64,000 nucleotides of DNA from NCBI GenBank assembly GCA_964350245.1, contig CAYGJC010000002.1, positions 100,697-164,696 on the forward strand, given 5' to 3'. Both the position numbers and the translations under genes were made by a program. Origin of the DNA: JAJACP01 sp964350245 (GTDB lineage Bacteria; Chlamydiota; Chlamydiia; Chlamydiales; JAAKFR01). The notes under the pieces are model-generated. The model searched no databases and was not told the DNA's origin. It saw nothing but the letters and a program-made list of their open reading frames with translations. Below, piece after piece: positions 18,024 through 27,548 of this stretch (position 1 is the first letter of the stretch; each line of letters begins with the position of its first letter).

Positions 18024-18725
18024 ATGAATCGAGGATACATTCAAGATGCGCAAGCAGTCGGCACGTTTTCAACCCGTGTTTATGGATGGATGGCCATTGG
18101 TTTAGGTGTGACAGCTGGGGTAGCTTACTCTATGTTTCGGACAGGTCTCTACCTTAAGCTCATGCCCTTTTGGTGGGTGTGGGCGATGGCGACTTTTGGT
18201 ATTGCCATGGGAATCAGTGCAGGCTTAAAGAGGCTTTCGATTGGTGGGGTGATCGGACTCTTTCTTGCCTATGCGGGCTTAGAAGGGATTTTATTTGGTA
18301 CGCTTCTGCCTGCTTTCGCCGCTGCTTTTGGTGGACAGGTCATTTGGGCCGCCTTCTTAACTGCCTCAGCCATTTTTGCTCTTGCAATGGGCTATGGCAT
18401 GTTTACAAGAAATGACCTCACTAGCTTGGGGAGAATCCTCACTTTTGGTTTGATTGGTTTGATTGCTGTGACTTTTCTCTACATGATTCTCTCTTTTTTC
18501 ATTCCGATGCAGTGGGCGCACCTATTTATTAGTTATTTAGGCCTTGTCATTTTTATTGGCCTGACAGCCTATGATGCACAGACGATTCGTCAGATGAGCA
18601 TGCAAGTGGATGTCAACTCGACGGCTTCCTACAAGCTATCGATGATCATGGCATTGAGGATGTACATTAATGTGATCATGATCTTCTGGTACTTGCTGCA
18701 AATCTTTTCATCGGGGCGGAAGTGA
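18024..18725 (+). CDS. Bax inhibitor-1/YccA family membrane protein
   Basis: 233 residues with seven hydrophobic segments and the UPF0005 signature near the end (GLTAYDAQTIRQM, then the last helices with LRMYINVIMIFWYLL). Bacterial members such as YccA modulate FtsH or act as pH-gated calcium leak channels. A very strong ribosome site (AGGAGGT) precedes ATG 18024. It follows tyrP as in Chlamydia. The C-terminal Asp-rich pore motif seen in calcium-leak members is represented by D in AYDAQT. Confidence 0.9.
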   Translation: MNRGYIQDAQAVGTFSTRVYGWMAIGLGVTAGVAYSMFRTGLYLKLMPFWWVWAMATFGIAMGISAGLKRLSIGGVIGLFLAYAGLEGILFGTLLPAFAAAFGGQVIWAAFLTASAIFALAMGYGMFTRNDLTSLGRILTFGLIGLIAVTFLYMILSFFIPMQWAHLFISYLGLVIFIGLTAYDAQTIRQMSMQVDVNSTASYKLSMIMALRMYINVIMIFWYLLQIFSSGRK

Positions 18726-18951
18726 TGGTTAAACCGGTAGGCGCCCTGCACAGGAGGTTCAAGTTCAAAGGTTGATGCAGAGTCTTCTCCTTTGCTCGTA
18801 GGGTCGCTCTGTCTGCGATCTCGGTTCTTACATCGCCAGATAGAGAATCGATCTTCTTTTTAAAGAGCGCAAAGTCATCTACACTTTTGCCTGTGCCAAA
18901 CAGATTGATAGCATTATTTGATTGCCCCTTATATAGCCAGCCGCATCGTGT
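18726..18951 (-). pseudogene. decayed copy of the 3' end of ftsY
   Basis: The spacer between the BI-1 gene and ftsY has a minus-strand open stretch without a start, bounded upstream by a TAA (18952-18954). Its reading NLFGTGKSVDDFALFKKKID resembles the real FtsY C-terminus (YIGTGESMNDFALFNPKEF, then IDSLF). The DNA also aligns: 18853-18912 matches about 18976-19035, including the shared AAAGAG-GCAAAGTC core. After the match the stretch continues for about 45 unrelated residues. It looks like a partial tandem duplication of ftsY that decayed, lying downstream of the intact gene on the same strand. Confidence 0.6.
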
Positions 18952-18955
18952 TTAA

Positions 18956-19813
18956 CTAATCAAACAGCGAATCGATAAACTCTTTGGGGTTAAAGAGGGC
19001 AAAGTCGTTCATACTCTCTCCTGTACCAATGTACTTGATCGGAAGCTGCAACTTCTTTTGAATGGCAATGGCCGTTCCCCCTTTAGCCGAACCGTCGAGT
19101 TTTGTCAAAACCAAACCGCTAAGTGGCGTGTGGGCATGGAAGATGAGCGCCTGATCGACGCCATTTTGCCCAATGGTGGCATCCAGGATAAGCAACGTCT
19201 CATGCGGAGCACCGGGCAAAGCCTTTCCACACACACGCCGGATTTTTTCCAATTCCTTCATCAAATCGGTCTTTGTATGCAACCGGCCCGCTGTATCCAC
19301 CAATACAACATCGCTGCCACGGCTCTTGGCAGCTTCGATAGCATCAAACACAACCGCTGCGGGATCGCTCCCATGCAGTCCTTTGACTAAAGCGCAGCCT
19401 GTTTTATGGGACCATTTCTCTAGCTGGTCAATCGCTGCTGCACGAAACGTATCGGCTGCTGCAATCAAGACTTTTTTTCCACGTTTCTGATAGTAGGCGG
19501 CCAGTTTGGCCACAGTTGTGGTCTTTCCATTTCCATTGACGCCCACAATAAGAATGACATGAGGAGAACCTTCCGTAATTTGAGGAGAAGGTATCACTTC
19601 TAATTGCCGCAATAATTCGGCTTTAATTTCATTGAGAATTTCTTCACCTGAGGCATTTTTTTTGGAAAGAGTGCGGGCCATTTCTGCCAGCTCAGCACTA
19701 GTGGTTCCACCCAGATCGGCCTGGTAGAAAAGCTCTTCTAGCTCTTCAATGACCGTTTCGTCCACTTTTCTGGTGAAAAGCGCGCGCATCTTTTTCCCTA
19801 AAAACCGAAACAT
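18956..19813 (-). CDS. ftsY: signal recognition particle receptor FtsY
   Basis: 285 residues, the short form without the long acidic A domain, as in Chlamydia. SRP receptor GTPase that delivers ribosome-nascent chains to the Sec translocon. The NG domain is complete: P-loop GVNGNGKTTT (about 92-101), the DTFRAAA block, DTAGRL (G3) and TKLDGSAKGG (G4). The N domain (about 1-75) is helical and basic at the start for membrane contact. It is convergent with the BI-1 gene and divergent from sucC. A decayed copy of its tail lies just downstream. Confidence 0.96.
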   Translation of the reverse strand: MFRFLGKKMRALFTRKVDETVIEELEELFYQADLGGTTSAELAEMARTLSKKNASGEEILNEIKAELLRQLEVIPSPQITEGSPHVILIVGVNGNGKTTTVAKLAAYYQKRGKKVLIAAADTFRAAAIDQLEKWSHKTGCALVKGLHGSDPAAVVFDAIEAAKSRGSDVVLVDTAGRLHTKTDLMKELEKIRRVCGKALPGAPHETLLILDATIGQNGVDQALIFHAHTPLSGLVLTKLDGSAKGGTAIAIQKKLQLPIKYIGTGESMNDFALFNPKEFIDSLFD

Positions 19814-19918
19814 AAATCTAAGCTCTCCTTAAGTGATGCGGGAGTGTAGCAAATGAGCACATACTTTGTAAATCGTCACACTTGAAGGAAAACAAGCGAT
19901 GTCTCATAAGGGAAAAAT

Positions 19919-21088
19919 ATGTATATCCACGAGTACCAAGCCAAAAATCTGTTGCTCCGTTATGGAGTGCCTGTCCCTCCATTTGCTGTGGCTTCAAATG
20001 AAGAAGAGGTGAGAAAAGCGATTACTGAACTCGGCATTGATGAGGCCGTGATCAAAGTGCAAATCCATGCCGGTGGTAGGGGGAAGGCGGGAGGCGTTAA
20101 ATTTGCCAAAACGCCTGAAGAGATTGCGCGCTACGCGAGCGAATTGATCGGCATGCGGATTACGAATAACCAGACCGGGCCACAAGGAGTTGTGGCTGAG
20201 CGTGTTTTAATCGCTCCGCCTGTCTCGATTAAAAAAGAGTACTATCTCGCAGCAACCATCGATCGGTCAAAGGGAATCCCCATCTTGATTGCCTCTCCAG
20301 AGGGAGGAATGGAAATCGAAGAGATTGCTGTAGAGAAGCCTGAAAAGATTTTGAAAATTCCCTTTGGTAACAATGGTGCAGTTAGAGGCTACCATCTGCT
20401 TGAACTAGCCAAATTTATGGGATGGAGTGGGGATGTAGCCAAAGAGGGAAAACAGCTGGTGGCGCATTTGGCTAAGGCGTTTATTGAAACGGATGCCTCC
20501 CTTCTAGAGATTAATCCCTTGGTGCTAACAGATGAGGACTGTCTTTTTGCCATTGATGCTAAATTTTCTGTCGATGATAACGCTCTTTATCGCCAGCCAG
20601 CTATTGCTCAGTGGTATGATCCTGCGCAGCAAACACCCAATGAGGTGATGGCAAAAGAGTTTGATTTAGCCTATATCGGCCTCGATGGAGAGATCGGATG
20701 TCTCGTAAATGGCGCGGGATTGGCGATGGCCACGATGGATATTATCCATCACTATGGCGGCGAGCCAGCTAATTTCTTGGATGTGGGGGGAGGCGCTTCC
20801 AAGGAAGTGGTGGCGCATGGCTTCAAAATTATTTTGCTCGACCCTAAGGTCAAGGCCATCTTTGTCAATATTTTCGGTGGAATTATGGATTGTGGTGTTC
20901 TCGCACAAGGGATTGTGGAGGCGAGTCGAATCGATCAGGTCTCTGTCCCGCTGATTGTACGGATGGAGGGAACCAATGTGGAAATTGGAAAGCAAACATT
21001 AAAAGAATCAGGGCTCAATATCATCACGGCAGAAACGATGGCGGACGGCGCGATAAAAGCGGTACAAGCAGCAAGGGAGAAAAGCTAG
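19919..21088 (+). CDS. sucC: succinyl-CoA synthetase beta subunit
   Basis: 389 residues. ATP-grasp subunit of the TCA-cycle enzyme that makes ATP or GTP from succinyl-CoA. N-terminus IHEYQAKNLL with the ATP-grasp lysine region (KVQIHAGGRGKAGGV, about 46-60), the EINPLVLT metal/nucleotide block near 199 and the C-terminal VNIFGGIMDC phosphate loop near 319. TAGTG overlap links it to sucD. Full length. Confidence 0.97.
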   Translation: MYIHEYQAKNLLLRYGVPVPPFAVASNEEEVRKAITELGIDEAVIKVQIHAGGRGKAGGVKFAKTPEEIARYASELIGMRITNNQTGPQGVVAERVLIAPPVSIKKEYYLAATIDRSKGIPILIASPEGGMEIEEIAVEKPEKILKIPFGNNGAVRGYHLLELAKFMGWSGDVAKEGKQLVAHLAKAFIETDASLLEINPLVLTDEDCLFAIDAKFSVDDNALYRQPAIAQWYDPAQQTPNEVMAKEFDLAYIGLDGEIGCLVNGAGLAMATMDIIHHYGGEPANFLDVGGGASKEVVAHGFKIILLDPKVKAIFVNIFGGIMDCGVLAQGIVEASRIDQVSVPLIVRMEGTNVEIGKQTLKESGLNIITAETMADGAIKAVQAAREKS

Positions 21089-21960
21089 TGGCGGTTTTGA
21101 TCGATCAGGAGACAAAAATTATTACGCAAGGCCTGACGGGTAAAGCAGGCTCTTTTCATACAGAGCAAGGAATGGCCTATGGTTCTCAATATGTCGGTGG
21201 CGTTACACCGGGAAAAGGGGGAGGGACGCATCTCGATTTGCCCATCTTTGATACCGTAAAAGAGGCAAAAGCGGCGACCGGTTGTACGGCCACACTGATT
21301 TTTGTCCCGGCGCCCTTTGCGGCTGAGGCGATTTTAGAGGCTGAAGATTCAGCAATTCCTCTCATTGTGTGCATTACAGAAGGCATACCCGTACGTGATA
21401 TGCTAGAGGTGTCTCATGTGATGAAGCAGAGCGCGACAAGTAGACTGATTGGTCCCAACTGCCCGGGCATCATCACTCCCGATGCATGCAAAATTGGCAT
21501 CATGCCAGGCTACATCCACAAAAAAGGAAAGGTGGGCATTGTTTCACGCTCGGGAACACTAACTTACGAAGCTGTTTGGCAGACGACTCAGCAAGGCTTG
21601 GGTCAGAGCACCTGCGTAGGGATCGGGGGCGATCCGCTCAATGGAACGAATTTTATCGATATGCTGGCACTTTTTGAGAAAGATCCTGAGACAGAGGCGA
21701 TCCTCATGATCGGAGAGATTGGAGGAACGGCTGAAGAAGAGGCAGCTGAGTGGATTCGAGCCCATGGAACCAAGCCTGTTGTGGCGTTTATTGCAGGGCA
21801 AACAGCTCCCCCCGGTAGACGTATGGGACATGCGGGTGCAATTATTTCTGGCGGAAAAGGGACCGCGCAGGCCAAAATAGATGCCCTCGAAGCTGCCGGT
21901 GTCACAGTTGCCCCCACACCAGCCGTGATTGGCGAAACTCTGCAAAAGGTTCTTGGATGA
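21088..21960 (+). CDS. sucD: succinyl-CoA synthetase alpha subunit
   Basis: 290 residues from GTG 21088, which overlaps the sucC stop; a longer in-frame extension to 20890 lies inside sucC and is rejected. The CoA-binding fold has GLTGKAGSFHTEQG near the start, GPNCPGIITP near 131-140, and the phosphohistidine loop GHAGAIISGG near 247-256 (His in GHAG). With SucC it forms the active enzyme. Ends one base into the next gene's ATG (ATGA). Confidence 0.97.
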   Translation: MAVLIDQETKIITQGLTGKAGSFHTEQGMAYGSQYVGGVTPGKGGGTHLDLPIFDTVKEAKAATGCTATLIFVPAPFAAEAILEAEDSAIPLIVCITEGIPVRDMLEVSHVMKQSATSRLIGPNCPGIITPDACKIGIMPGYIHKKGKVGIVSRSGTLTYEAVWQTTQQGLGQSTCVGIGGDPLNGTNFIDMLALFEKDPETEAILMIGEIGGTAEEEAAEWIRAHGTKPVVAFIAGQTAPPGRRMGHAGAIISGGKGTAQAKIDALEAAGVTVAPTPAVIGETLQKVLG

Positions 21961-23105
21961 TTCGATTTCCCGGTAAAATTCCCATTTCCATTCACCCACT
22001 TTTCTGGCTGATCGCCTTTTTCATTGGCTGGATGTGGACAATGACGCTTACCGGGGCGCTTTTATGTGTTGCCATTATTTTAATCTCTGTTCTCTTTCAT
22101 GAATTTGGGCACGCTCTTACTGCTTTACTCTTTGGGCAAAAAACCCGTATCGAGCTAGCTGCTTTTGGAGGCTTTACCTACCGGGAAGGAAGGAAGCTTA
22201 AATTGTGGGAAGAGTTTTTGGTTGTATTGAACGGTCCTGTTGCCGGCTTTTTTCTCTTCTTAGTCGCCTATACTGTGTACAAGCATGTACCCATTGAAAC
22301 ACCTGCTCTGCTTTTTGCCGTTAAATTTACCTTTGTTGCGAATCTATTTTGGACTGTGATCAACTTGGTTCCCGTTCTTCCACTGGATGGAGGACACCTG
22401 CTTAGCATCATTCTAGAGGGAATCTTTGGGTTTAAAGGGGTAAAAATGGCCATTATCACGGGACTGGTCATTGCCGTTGCCATCAGCGTTTTCTTTTTCG
22501 CTCTGGGCATGTTTCTGATTGGAGCCCTTTTCTTGATTCTCACCTTTGAGAGCTTCCGATCGCTACGCTACTACAAGATTTTTACGGAGCAAGATAGAGA
22601 CAGCAGCTTACAAGATTTGATGAAAGAGGCAGATGCGGATTACCGAGCCGGGAATACCGAGCAGGCGATGACAAAGTTAGAAGAAGTGCGGAAAAAAACA
22701 GGGCAGGGCATCCTCTATACCGTAGCAACCCAGGAGATGGCTGAAATTTATCGGGATCAAGAGAAGTTTGAAGAGGCCTACGCTCTTCTCACACCTTTGC
22801 GTAAAACGCTATCGGGTGATCATCTGGCCACTTTTCACTTTCTTGCCTATATGAACGGCGACTACCAAGTAGTTGCTGAGGTTGGGAATAAATGTTTTCA
22901 GGATAACCCTTCGGCAGACACGGCTCTGATTAATGCACTCGCCTATGGCGCTCTTTCGCGAGCAGAACCTGCAATTGGGTGGCTTGAGTGCTCTGTACGT
23001 GAGGGGCTAACATCCATCAAAGAAGCCACTGCACGCCAAGAGTTCGATTCTATTCGTAATGACCCTCAGTTTCATGCTTTTGAGCAAAGTCATCAAGAGA
23101 CGTAG
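21957..23105 (+). CDS. M50 (site-2 protease-like) membrane metalloprotease with TPR tail
   Basis: 382 residues. The zinc motif HEFGH lies in the second hydrophobic segment (about residues 46-50), and the second S2P motif NLVPVLPLDGGH near 134-145 supplies the Asp ligand. Five or six membrane helices span about 1-200. The C-terminal about 170 residues are soluble and helical, with TPR-like spacing (YRAGNTEQAM.., EIYRDQEKFEEAY..). Family members cut membrane proteins inside the bilayer to release regulators. It overlaps sucD by 4 bp. The target is unknown. Confidence 0.85.
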   Translation: MIRFPGKIPISIHPLFWLIAFFIGWMWTMTLTGALLCVAIILISVLFHEFGHALTALLFGQKTRIELAAFGGFTYREGRKLKLWEEFLVVLNGPVAGFFLFLVAYTVYKHVPIETPALLFAVKFTFVANLFWTVINLVPVLPLDGGHLLSIILEGIFGFKGVKMAIITGLVIAVAISVFFFALGMFLIGALFLILTFESFRSLRYYKIFTEQDRDSSLQDLMKEADADYRAGNTEQAMTKLEEVRKKTGQGILYTVATQEMAEIYRDQEKFEEAYALLTPLRKTLSGDHLATFHFLAYMNGDYQVVAEVGNKCFQDNPSADTALINALAYGALSRAEPAIGWLECSVREGLTSIKEATARQEFDSIRNDPQFHAFEQSHQET

Positions 23106-23165
23106 AAAAGCCTTGCTCCATTTCTGACCCATCTGTTATTTAACTTCTCTTAACGGAGGGTTGCG

Positions 23166-23546
23166 ATGCGACAGTTTATCCTTTTTATTTTTGTTCTTGT
23201 CTTCACGTGCTCGGCTAGGCCGCCCCATAGTGTCAGCGATCTAAAAAGAGAGCTTGATAAGGCTCAAAAAGAGCTTTCAGTTGCCCAAAAGCGGGTAAAA
23301 AAGCTGGAGGAGGCGATCGCTTATCAGGAAATTCAACAGATTGAAGATGAAATTAAGAAAGTGGATGCGGCCGATGCAGCCACGTTGTTGCAATCGCGCG
23401 AGTTGCGACTCGCTTTCTTCTCAACCCAAAGAGAAACACTTGCTACGATCATTCATGATCATCCTGTTTGTGCAGTGAAAGCACAAGCCGTGCTCGACCA
23501 GATTCTCACGCTGATCACACATGTCAGCGATACCTTTATCGACTAA
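23166..23546 (+). CDS. secreted coiled-coil hypothetical protein
   Basis: 126 residues, ATG 23166 with GGAGG upstream. Signal peptide (LFIFVLVFTCSA) and a highly charged heptad coiled coil at about 25-75 (LKRELDKAQKELSVAQKRVKKLEE..), then a second helical part. It could be a small periplasmic scaffold; I know no named family. It converges on htrA with a 4 bp overlap. Sits at the place between sucD/M50 and htrA. Confidence 0.7.
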   Translation: MRQFILFIFVLVFTCSARPPHSVSDLKRELDKAQKELSVAQKRVKKLEEAIAYQEIQQIEDEIKKVDAADAATLLQSRELRLAFFSTQRETLATIIHDHPVCAVKAQAVLDQILTLITHVSDTFID

Positions 23547-25000
23547 TTGAAGTGAAGAGCCACAAAACGGACAGCCTCTCCTTGACGAATCATTAAAAGC
23601 ACGCGCCCGGTACCAGATGACTCCCGCACAGCTTCAGTAAACTCCTCAACGTTGGATATCTTCTTGCGATTGACTGCTAAGATTAAACTTCCCGCTCGCA
23701 AAGAAGCCTCTGCCGCTGGACTCCCTGCTTCTACTTTTGAAATCATCACCCCTGTCTGCTCGGCATACCCAAACTTCTGTGCATACTCGGGGGTGAGCTT
23801 CTCTACTTTAAGCCCCAGCTTTTGAACAGGGCTATTCGGTCCCGAAATTTCTTCCGGAACACGGGTAATCACGACATCCACCTCTTTTTCTTTACCTTCG
23901 CGGATAACCTCGAGATGGAGCTTGGAGCCAGGAGCTAGAAGTGAAACATAATTACGGAATGCACTTAAGCCATTTACCTTTTTGCCGTTGTATCCCAAAA
24001 TAATGTCTTCTTGCTTCAGGCCTCCGAGATCTGCAGGTGAACCTTTGATCACATCAGCCACAAACGCCCCTTTAGTCGACTTTAATCCGTAAAAATCAGC
24101 TAGATCAGCGTCCACTGGCTGCAAAGAGACCCCTAGAAAGCCGCGTGTAACCTGTCCATCGTTGATGAGCTGGTTGATGATTTGCTTGGCCATGTTACTT
24201 GGAATGGCAAATCCAATTCCCATATACCCACCCGAGCCACTGACGATTGCAGTGTTGACTCCAATGACCTCACCGTCAACGTCGAGGAGAGGACCTCCCG
24301 AATTGCCGGGGTTAATAGCAGCATCTGTTTGGATAAAATCTTCGAAATCAGCAATGTGTAGCTGGCTGCGTCCCTTGGCGCTCACCACACCTACAGTGAC
24401 AGATGTCTGTAGACCAAATGGATTTCCAATGGCGATGGCCCAATCTCCTACTTCGAGTGTTTCGGAGTTACCAAAAGAGAGGAAAGGGAGTTTGTTCTCA
24501 TCGATTTTGATGACAGCCAAATCGGTTTTCGGATCGGTGCCGACAACCTTTGCTGTGGCCTTTTTTCCACTTTGAAACGTGACAGTGACTTTTGCGGCAC
24601 CATCGACCACATGGTTATTGGTTACAATATACCCATCTTCAGAGACGACAAAGCCCGAGCCGCGCACCATTTCTTCTTGTCTTTTAGGAGCTTGCTGCTT
24701 CTGGCTATAAGGAAATCCGAAGAAGTTATTAAAAAAGTCGTCGTTGAAGTTGTCAAAGGGGTTCTCAAAAAAACCTCTATTTTGCGGTACCCTAGGTGTC
24801 TTTTCTGCGGCATGGCTCTCAATGTAGACGACAGCTGGCGTGGCCTTTTTTGCGACTGTGGAAAAACCCTTAGAGATTTGCTTCAAAAGAGCTTCGTTCA
24901 CACTAGAGGTCTCTTTTTTGGGTCGTTCAGCGGCATGAGCCGTTGTTAGCAAGACAGATCCAACAAAAAGTGAAAAAAGATGTTTAAATAGCATTCTCAA
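23543..25000 (-). CDS. htrA: HtrA/DegP family periplasmic serine protease
   Basis: 485 residues, with a good AGGAG site. Signal peptide (about 1-23, ending AHA). The trypsin-like domain has the triad His130 (TNNHVVDG), Asp160 (DPKTDLAV) and Ser234 (PGNSGGP). Two PDZ domains follow (about 275-365 and 385-480; GFLGVSLQP and KLGLKVEKL mark their starts). HtrA degrades or refolds damaged envelope proteins; chlamydial HtrA is also studied as a developmental factor. It lies among sucCD and the M16C protease as in Chlamydia. Confidence 0.95.
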   Translation of the reverse strand: MRMLFKHLFSLFVGSVLLTTAHAAERPKKETSSVNEALLKQISKGFSTVAKKATPAVVYIESHAAEKTPRVPQNRGFFENPFDNFNDDFFNNFFGFPYSQKQQAPKRQEEMVRGSGFVVSEDGYIVTNNHVVDGAAKVTVTFQSGKKATAKVVGTDPKTDLAVIKIDENKLPFLSFGNSETLEVGDWAIAIGNPFGLQTSVTVGVVSAKGRSQLHIADFEDFIQTDAAINPGNSGGPLLDVDGEVIGVNTAIVSGSGGYMGIGFAIPSNMAKQIINQLINDGQVTRGFLGVSLQPVDADLADFYGLKSTKGAFVADVIKGSPADLGGLKQEDIILGYNGKKVNGLSAFRNYVSLLAPGSKLHLEVIREGKEKEVDVVITRVPEEISGPNSPVQKLGLKVEKLTPEYAQKFGYAEQTGVMISKVEAGSPAAEASLRAGSLILAVNRKKISNVEEFTEAVRESSGTGRVLLMIRQGEAVRFVALHFN

Positions 25001-25059
25001 CAGTCTCCTGTTAACTAGAATCCGGGAATATAACTGGTAGGTAGGCGCTCGGTCAACGA

Positions 25060-26433
25060 TTATTTTTCGAACAGCTCAAGAGCGCGACAGATGGTCAGAA
25101 AGCCGATTTCTAGGCGATCTAAACCAAAATGCTCATTCGGCGCATGCACCCGATCTCCGGGAAGGCTTAAACCAACCAGAACCATTTCGGCACGCGCAGC
25201 CTCGGAGAGCTCAACAGCAATCGGAATGGTTCCCCCGATGAGAATTTTGTGGCAGGGCTTTTGGAAAATTTGGGAGTAACTTTCTGTCATCAGCTGGGCG
25301 ATTCTGGAATTAGGGTTGGTGCGAAAGCCTCTTCCGTTACCGGGGAAAACCTCGACATCAGTCTGTAGGCCTATAGGTGTGTTGCTAATTAAAAAGTCAC
25401 GTACCAGAGCGGTAATCCGCTCAGGATTTTGGTGCGGGACGAGGCGACACGAGATTTTAGCGTGTGCTGTTGCGGGGATCACGGTCTTAAAACCGGGGCC
25501 TGTGTAACCACCCCACATCCCATTAATTTCGAGTGTGGGACGGAGACAGCTGGCTTCGACAGGGGAGATGTCCGTTTCCATACCGGTCGGTTCAAATCCA
25601 AAAAGAGAGAAAAAATGGCCTGCATCAAAGGAGAAAGAGAGCTCTTTTTTCTCATGGGGAGGAATTTCGACCAGTTCATCGTAAAACCCGGCAATCGCAA
25701 CACTTCCCCGCTCGTCATGGAGTTGGGCCAGCATTTCAGCAAGCGCTCGGTTGGGATTGTATGCCATCCCTCCCGCCATTCCAGAGTGGAGATCGTATTC
25801 GGCCTCTTTCACATTGACTTGCATGCAAACAATACCACGTGCACCAAGAGTGATAGCGGGCTCTTCGATTTTCTCCATTCCGCTATCGACGATAAGTAGG
25901 TAGTCGGCTGATAGACTTTCTCTCTTTTCGTCTAGTAGCTGAGCAAGACCTAGACTTCCGCTTTCCTCTTCTCCTTCAATGACAATCTTCAGATTCACCG
26001 GAAGCTGGCCTAATTCTTGCAGTAACATTTTGATTGCCAACATGGTGTAGAAACACTGCCCTTTGTTATCTACAGCTCCCCGTGCATACACCTCTCCATC
26101 TCGAATCGTGGGTTCAAAAGGGGGCGAGAGCCACTCTTCGAGAGGATCCACCGGCTGAACATCATAGTGGCAATACAGAAGCAGGGTCTCTTTCCCTTTG
26201 CCTGCGCGCAGATCAGAGGCGAAGATAACAGGAGCGCGGTCGGACTCCCACTTCTCTACATTGAGTCCACATTGTTTCAGGTAGCTCGCGACCCATTCGG
26301 CACAACTTTCCACCTCATCTCGGTAGTTGGGGTCTGTAGCGATGCTTTTAAAACGTAAAAACGAAAAAAAATCACGTAAAACGTTTTCTTTTTCTCTTTC
26401 AAATAGCGCTTTTAATTTAGATATATCCAGCAT
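25060..26433 (-). CDS. M20 family dipeptidase/metallopeptidase
   Basis: 457 residues from ATG 26433 (MLDISKLKALFE). A GTG 45 bases upstream is in frame but would lie deep in the M48 gene. Two-zinc site: LLLYCHYDVQPVDP (His and Asp ligand block near 82-95), GAVDNKGQ (Asp), EGEEESGS (catalytic Glu pair) and a late His in RVHAPNEHFG. These match the PepV/CNDP-like dipeptidase group. It lacks a signal peptide, so is cytoplasmic and probably supplies amino acids from host peptides. Overlaps the M48 gene by 22 bp. Confidence 0.88.
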   Translation of the reverse strand: MLDISKLKALFEREKENVLRDFFSFLRFKSIATDPNYRDEVESCAEWVASYLKQCGLNVEKWESDRAPVIFASDLRAGKGKETLLLYCHYDVQPVDPLEEWLSPPFEPTIRDGEVYARGAVDNKGQCFYTMLAIKMLLQELGQLPVNLKIVIEGEEESGSLGLAQLLDEKRESLSADYLLIVDSGMEKIEEPAITLGARGIVCMQVNVKEAEYDLHSGMAGGMAYNPNRALAEMLAQLHDERGSVAIAGFYDELVEIPPHEKKELSFSFDAGHFFSLFGFEPTGMETDISPVEASCLRPTLEINGMWGGYTGPGFKTVIPATAHAKISCRLVPHQNPERITALVRDFLISNTPIGLQTDVEVFPGNGRGFRTNPNSRIAQLMTESYSQIFQKPCHKILIGGTIPIAVELSEAARAEMVLVGLSLPGDRVHAPNEHFGLDRLEIGFLTICRALELFEK

Positions 26434-27545
26434 GTCCAAAAAAATAGATTGATTAATAGAAAAGCGAGCAAGTAACACCGCACTCTGCGGTGATGCTTCT
26501 TAACCAAGTGAGGGTCTGCCTCTGCTCTTTTCAAGAAGTTGATGCGCGCAGCAAGAGAGCCATGATGCCAATTTTGCTTTTTCAAAGGAAGAGAATTTAA
26601 CTGAGAAATGCGGTTAAGAGCTGTGATCAAGGTAGCAGGGGGAAGGCCTAAAGCAAAGACATGTAGGTCGGCTTGCCTTTCAAATTGGCGGGAGAAGAAT
26701 CCGATTAGGAGGCGGACGTAGAGGATGAGCAGAGTGGCGTAGACTAAGTAGCCGATCAGAGGATGGGAGGTTTCTATCCAAGGAGAGAGAAGCGCAGCCA
26801 ATGCGGGGAGACCTAAAAATAGAAAAGGGTAGATCAGTAGATGTTGATGCGCCGCATGTCCGATTTCATGCGCTAAAACGGCCTCAACTTCCTGTTCAGG
26901 AAACGTTTTGAGAAGGGAGTCGGTAAAAAGGATATAACGAAAGCGTGGGAATACTCCAATAATGGCGGCGGTAGTGGCGTTGCGCATGACGTTCCACTTT
27001 AGAATACCGCCATGGCGGAAGCCAAATTGTTTGCACAAAACTTCCAGTCGTTCTTTCAGAGCAGAAGAGGGGAGAGGATCGCATCTCCAAGTCCACTGAA
27101 AGAGCAGAGGAAGGAGCAAAATAATAGCCGAGAGCAAAAAGAGCGAGACAATAAGGAAGATCTCCTCACTAACAAGAGGTGAGAGCCATAAAGAGGCCGC
27201 AAAAAAGAGGAGGAAGGGGCAACAGAATGGGAGAAGAAAAAGCGCGAGATGCCAGTTGAGACCGAACCCCAACGTAAGATAATAAATGGCCAGATAGAGG
27301 ATGATTGCAGTGAATGTGTGTGGGACGCCCACCCAGTAAAAGAAAAGAAGCGTATACAAGAAGAGCTCTGAGAGGAGAATGCTATCCAGAAGGGGGCGGG
27401 GGAAGATCTTTTTTTGATTGATAGCAAGAAGGATCAGTGGGACGGCCGAGATTAGAAGTGCAGGTAATCCTTCACCGGGAGTCTCATTTGGCGCCAAATC
27501 AACCGCCAAAAGAGTCAGAATAAAAAAGAAGAGGGCGCGGAGCAT
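26412..27545 (-). CDS. M48 family membrane metalloprotease
   Basis: 377 residues. N-terminal half has at least five hydrophobic segments; the zinc motif AHEIGH (HEIGH) lies near residues 226-230, and a further Glu ligand is likely in QFERQADLHVF near 293, the M48 pattern (ExxxD). This is the Ste24/HtpX-type layout. The last residues form a membrane helix (LLAFLLINLFFWTCW). It starts 3 bp after the M16C gene and overlaps the M20 gene, giving an M16C-M48-M20 run. Substrates unknown. Confidence 0.85.
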   Translation of the reverse strand: MLRALFFFILTLLAVDLAPNETPGEGLPALLISAVPLILLAINQKKIFPRPLLDSILLSELFLYTLLFFYWVGVPHTFTAIILYLAIYYLTLGFGLNWHLALFLLPFCCPFLLFFAASLWLSPLVSEEIFLIVSLFLLSAIILLLPLLFQWTWRCDPLPSSALKERLEVLCKQFGFRHGGILKWNVMRNATTAAIIGVFPRFRYILFTDSLLKTFPEQEVEAVLAHEIGHAAHQHLLIYPFLFLGLPALAALLSPWIETSHPLIGYLVYATLLILYVRLLIGFFSRQFERQADLHVFALGLPPATLITALNRISQLNSLPLKKQNWHHGSLAARINFLKRAEADPHLVKKHHRRVRCYLLAFLLINLFFWTCWIYLN

Positions 27546-27548
27546 GCT

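Noticed and set aside
20890..21087. Upstream extension of sucD
   Set aside because: Lies inside sucC in another frame; the GTG start at 21088 gives the normal SucD N-terminus.
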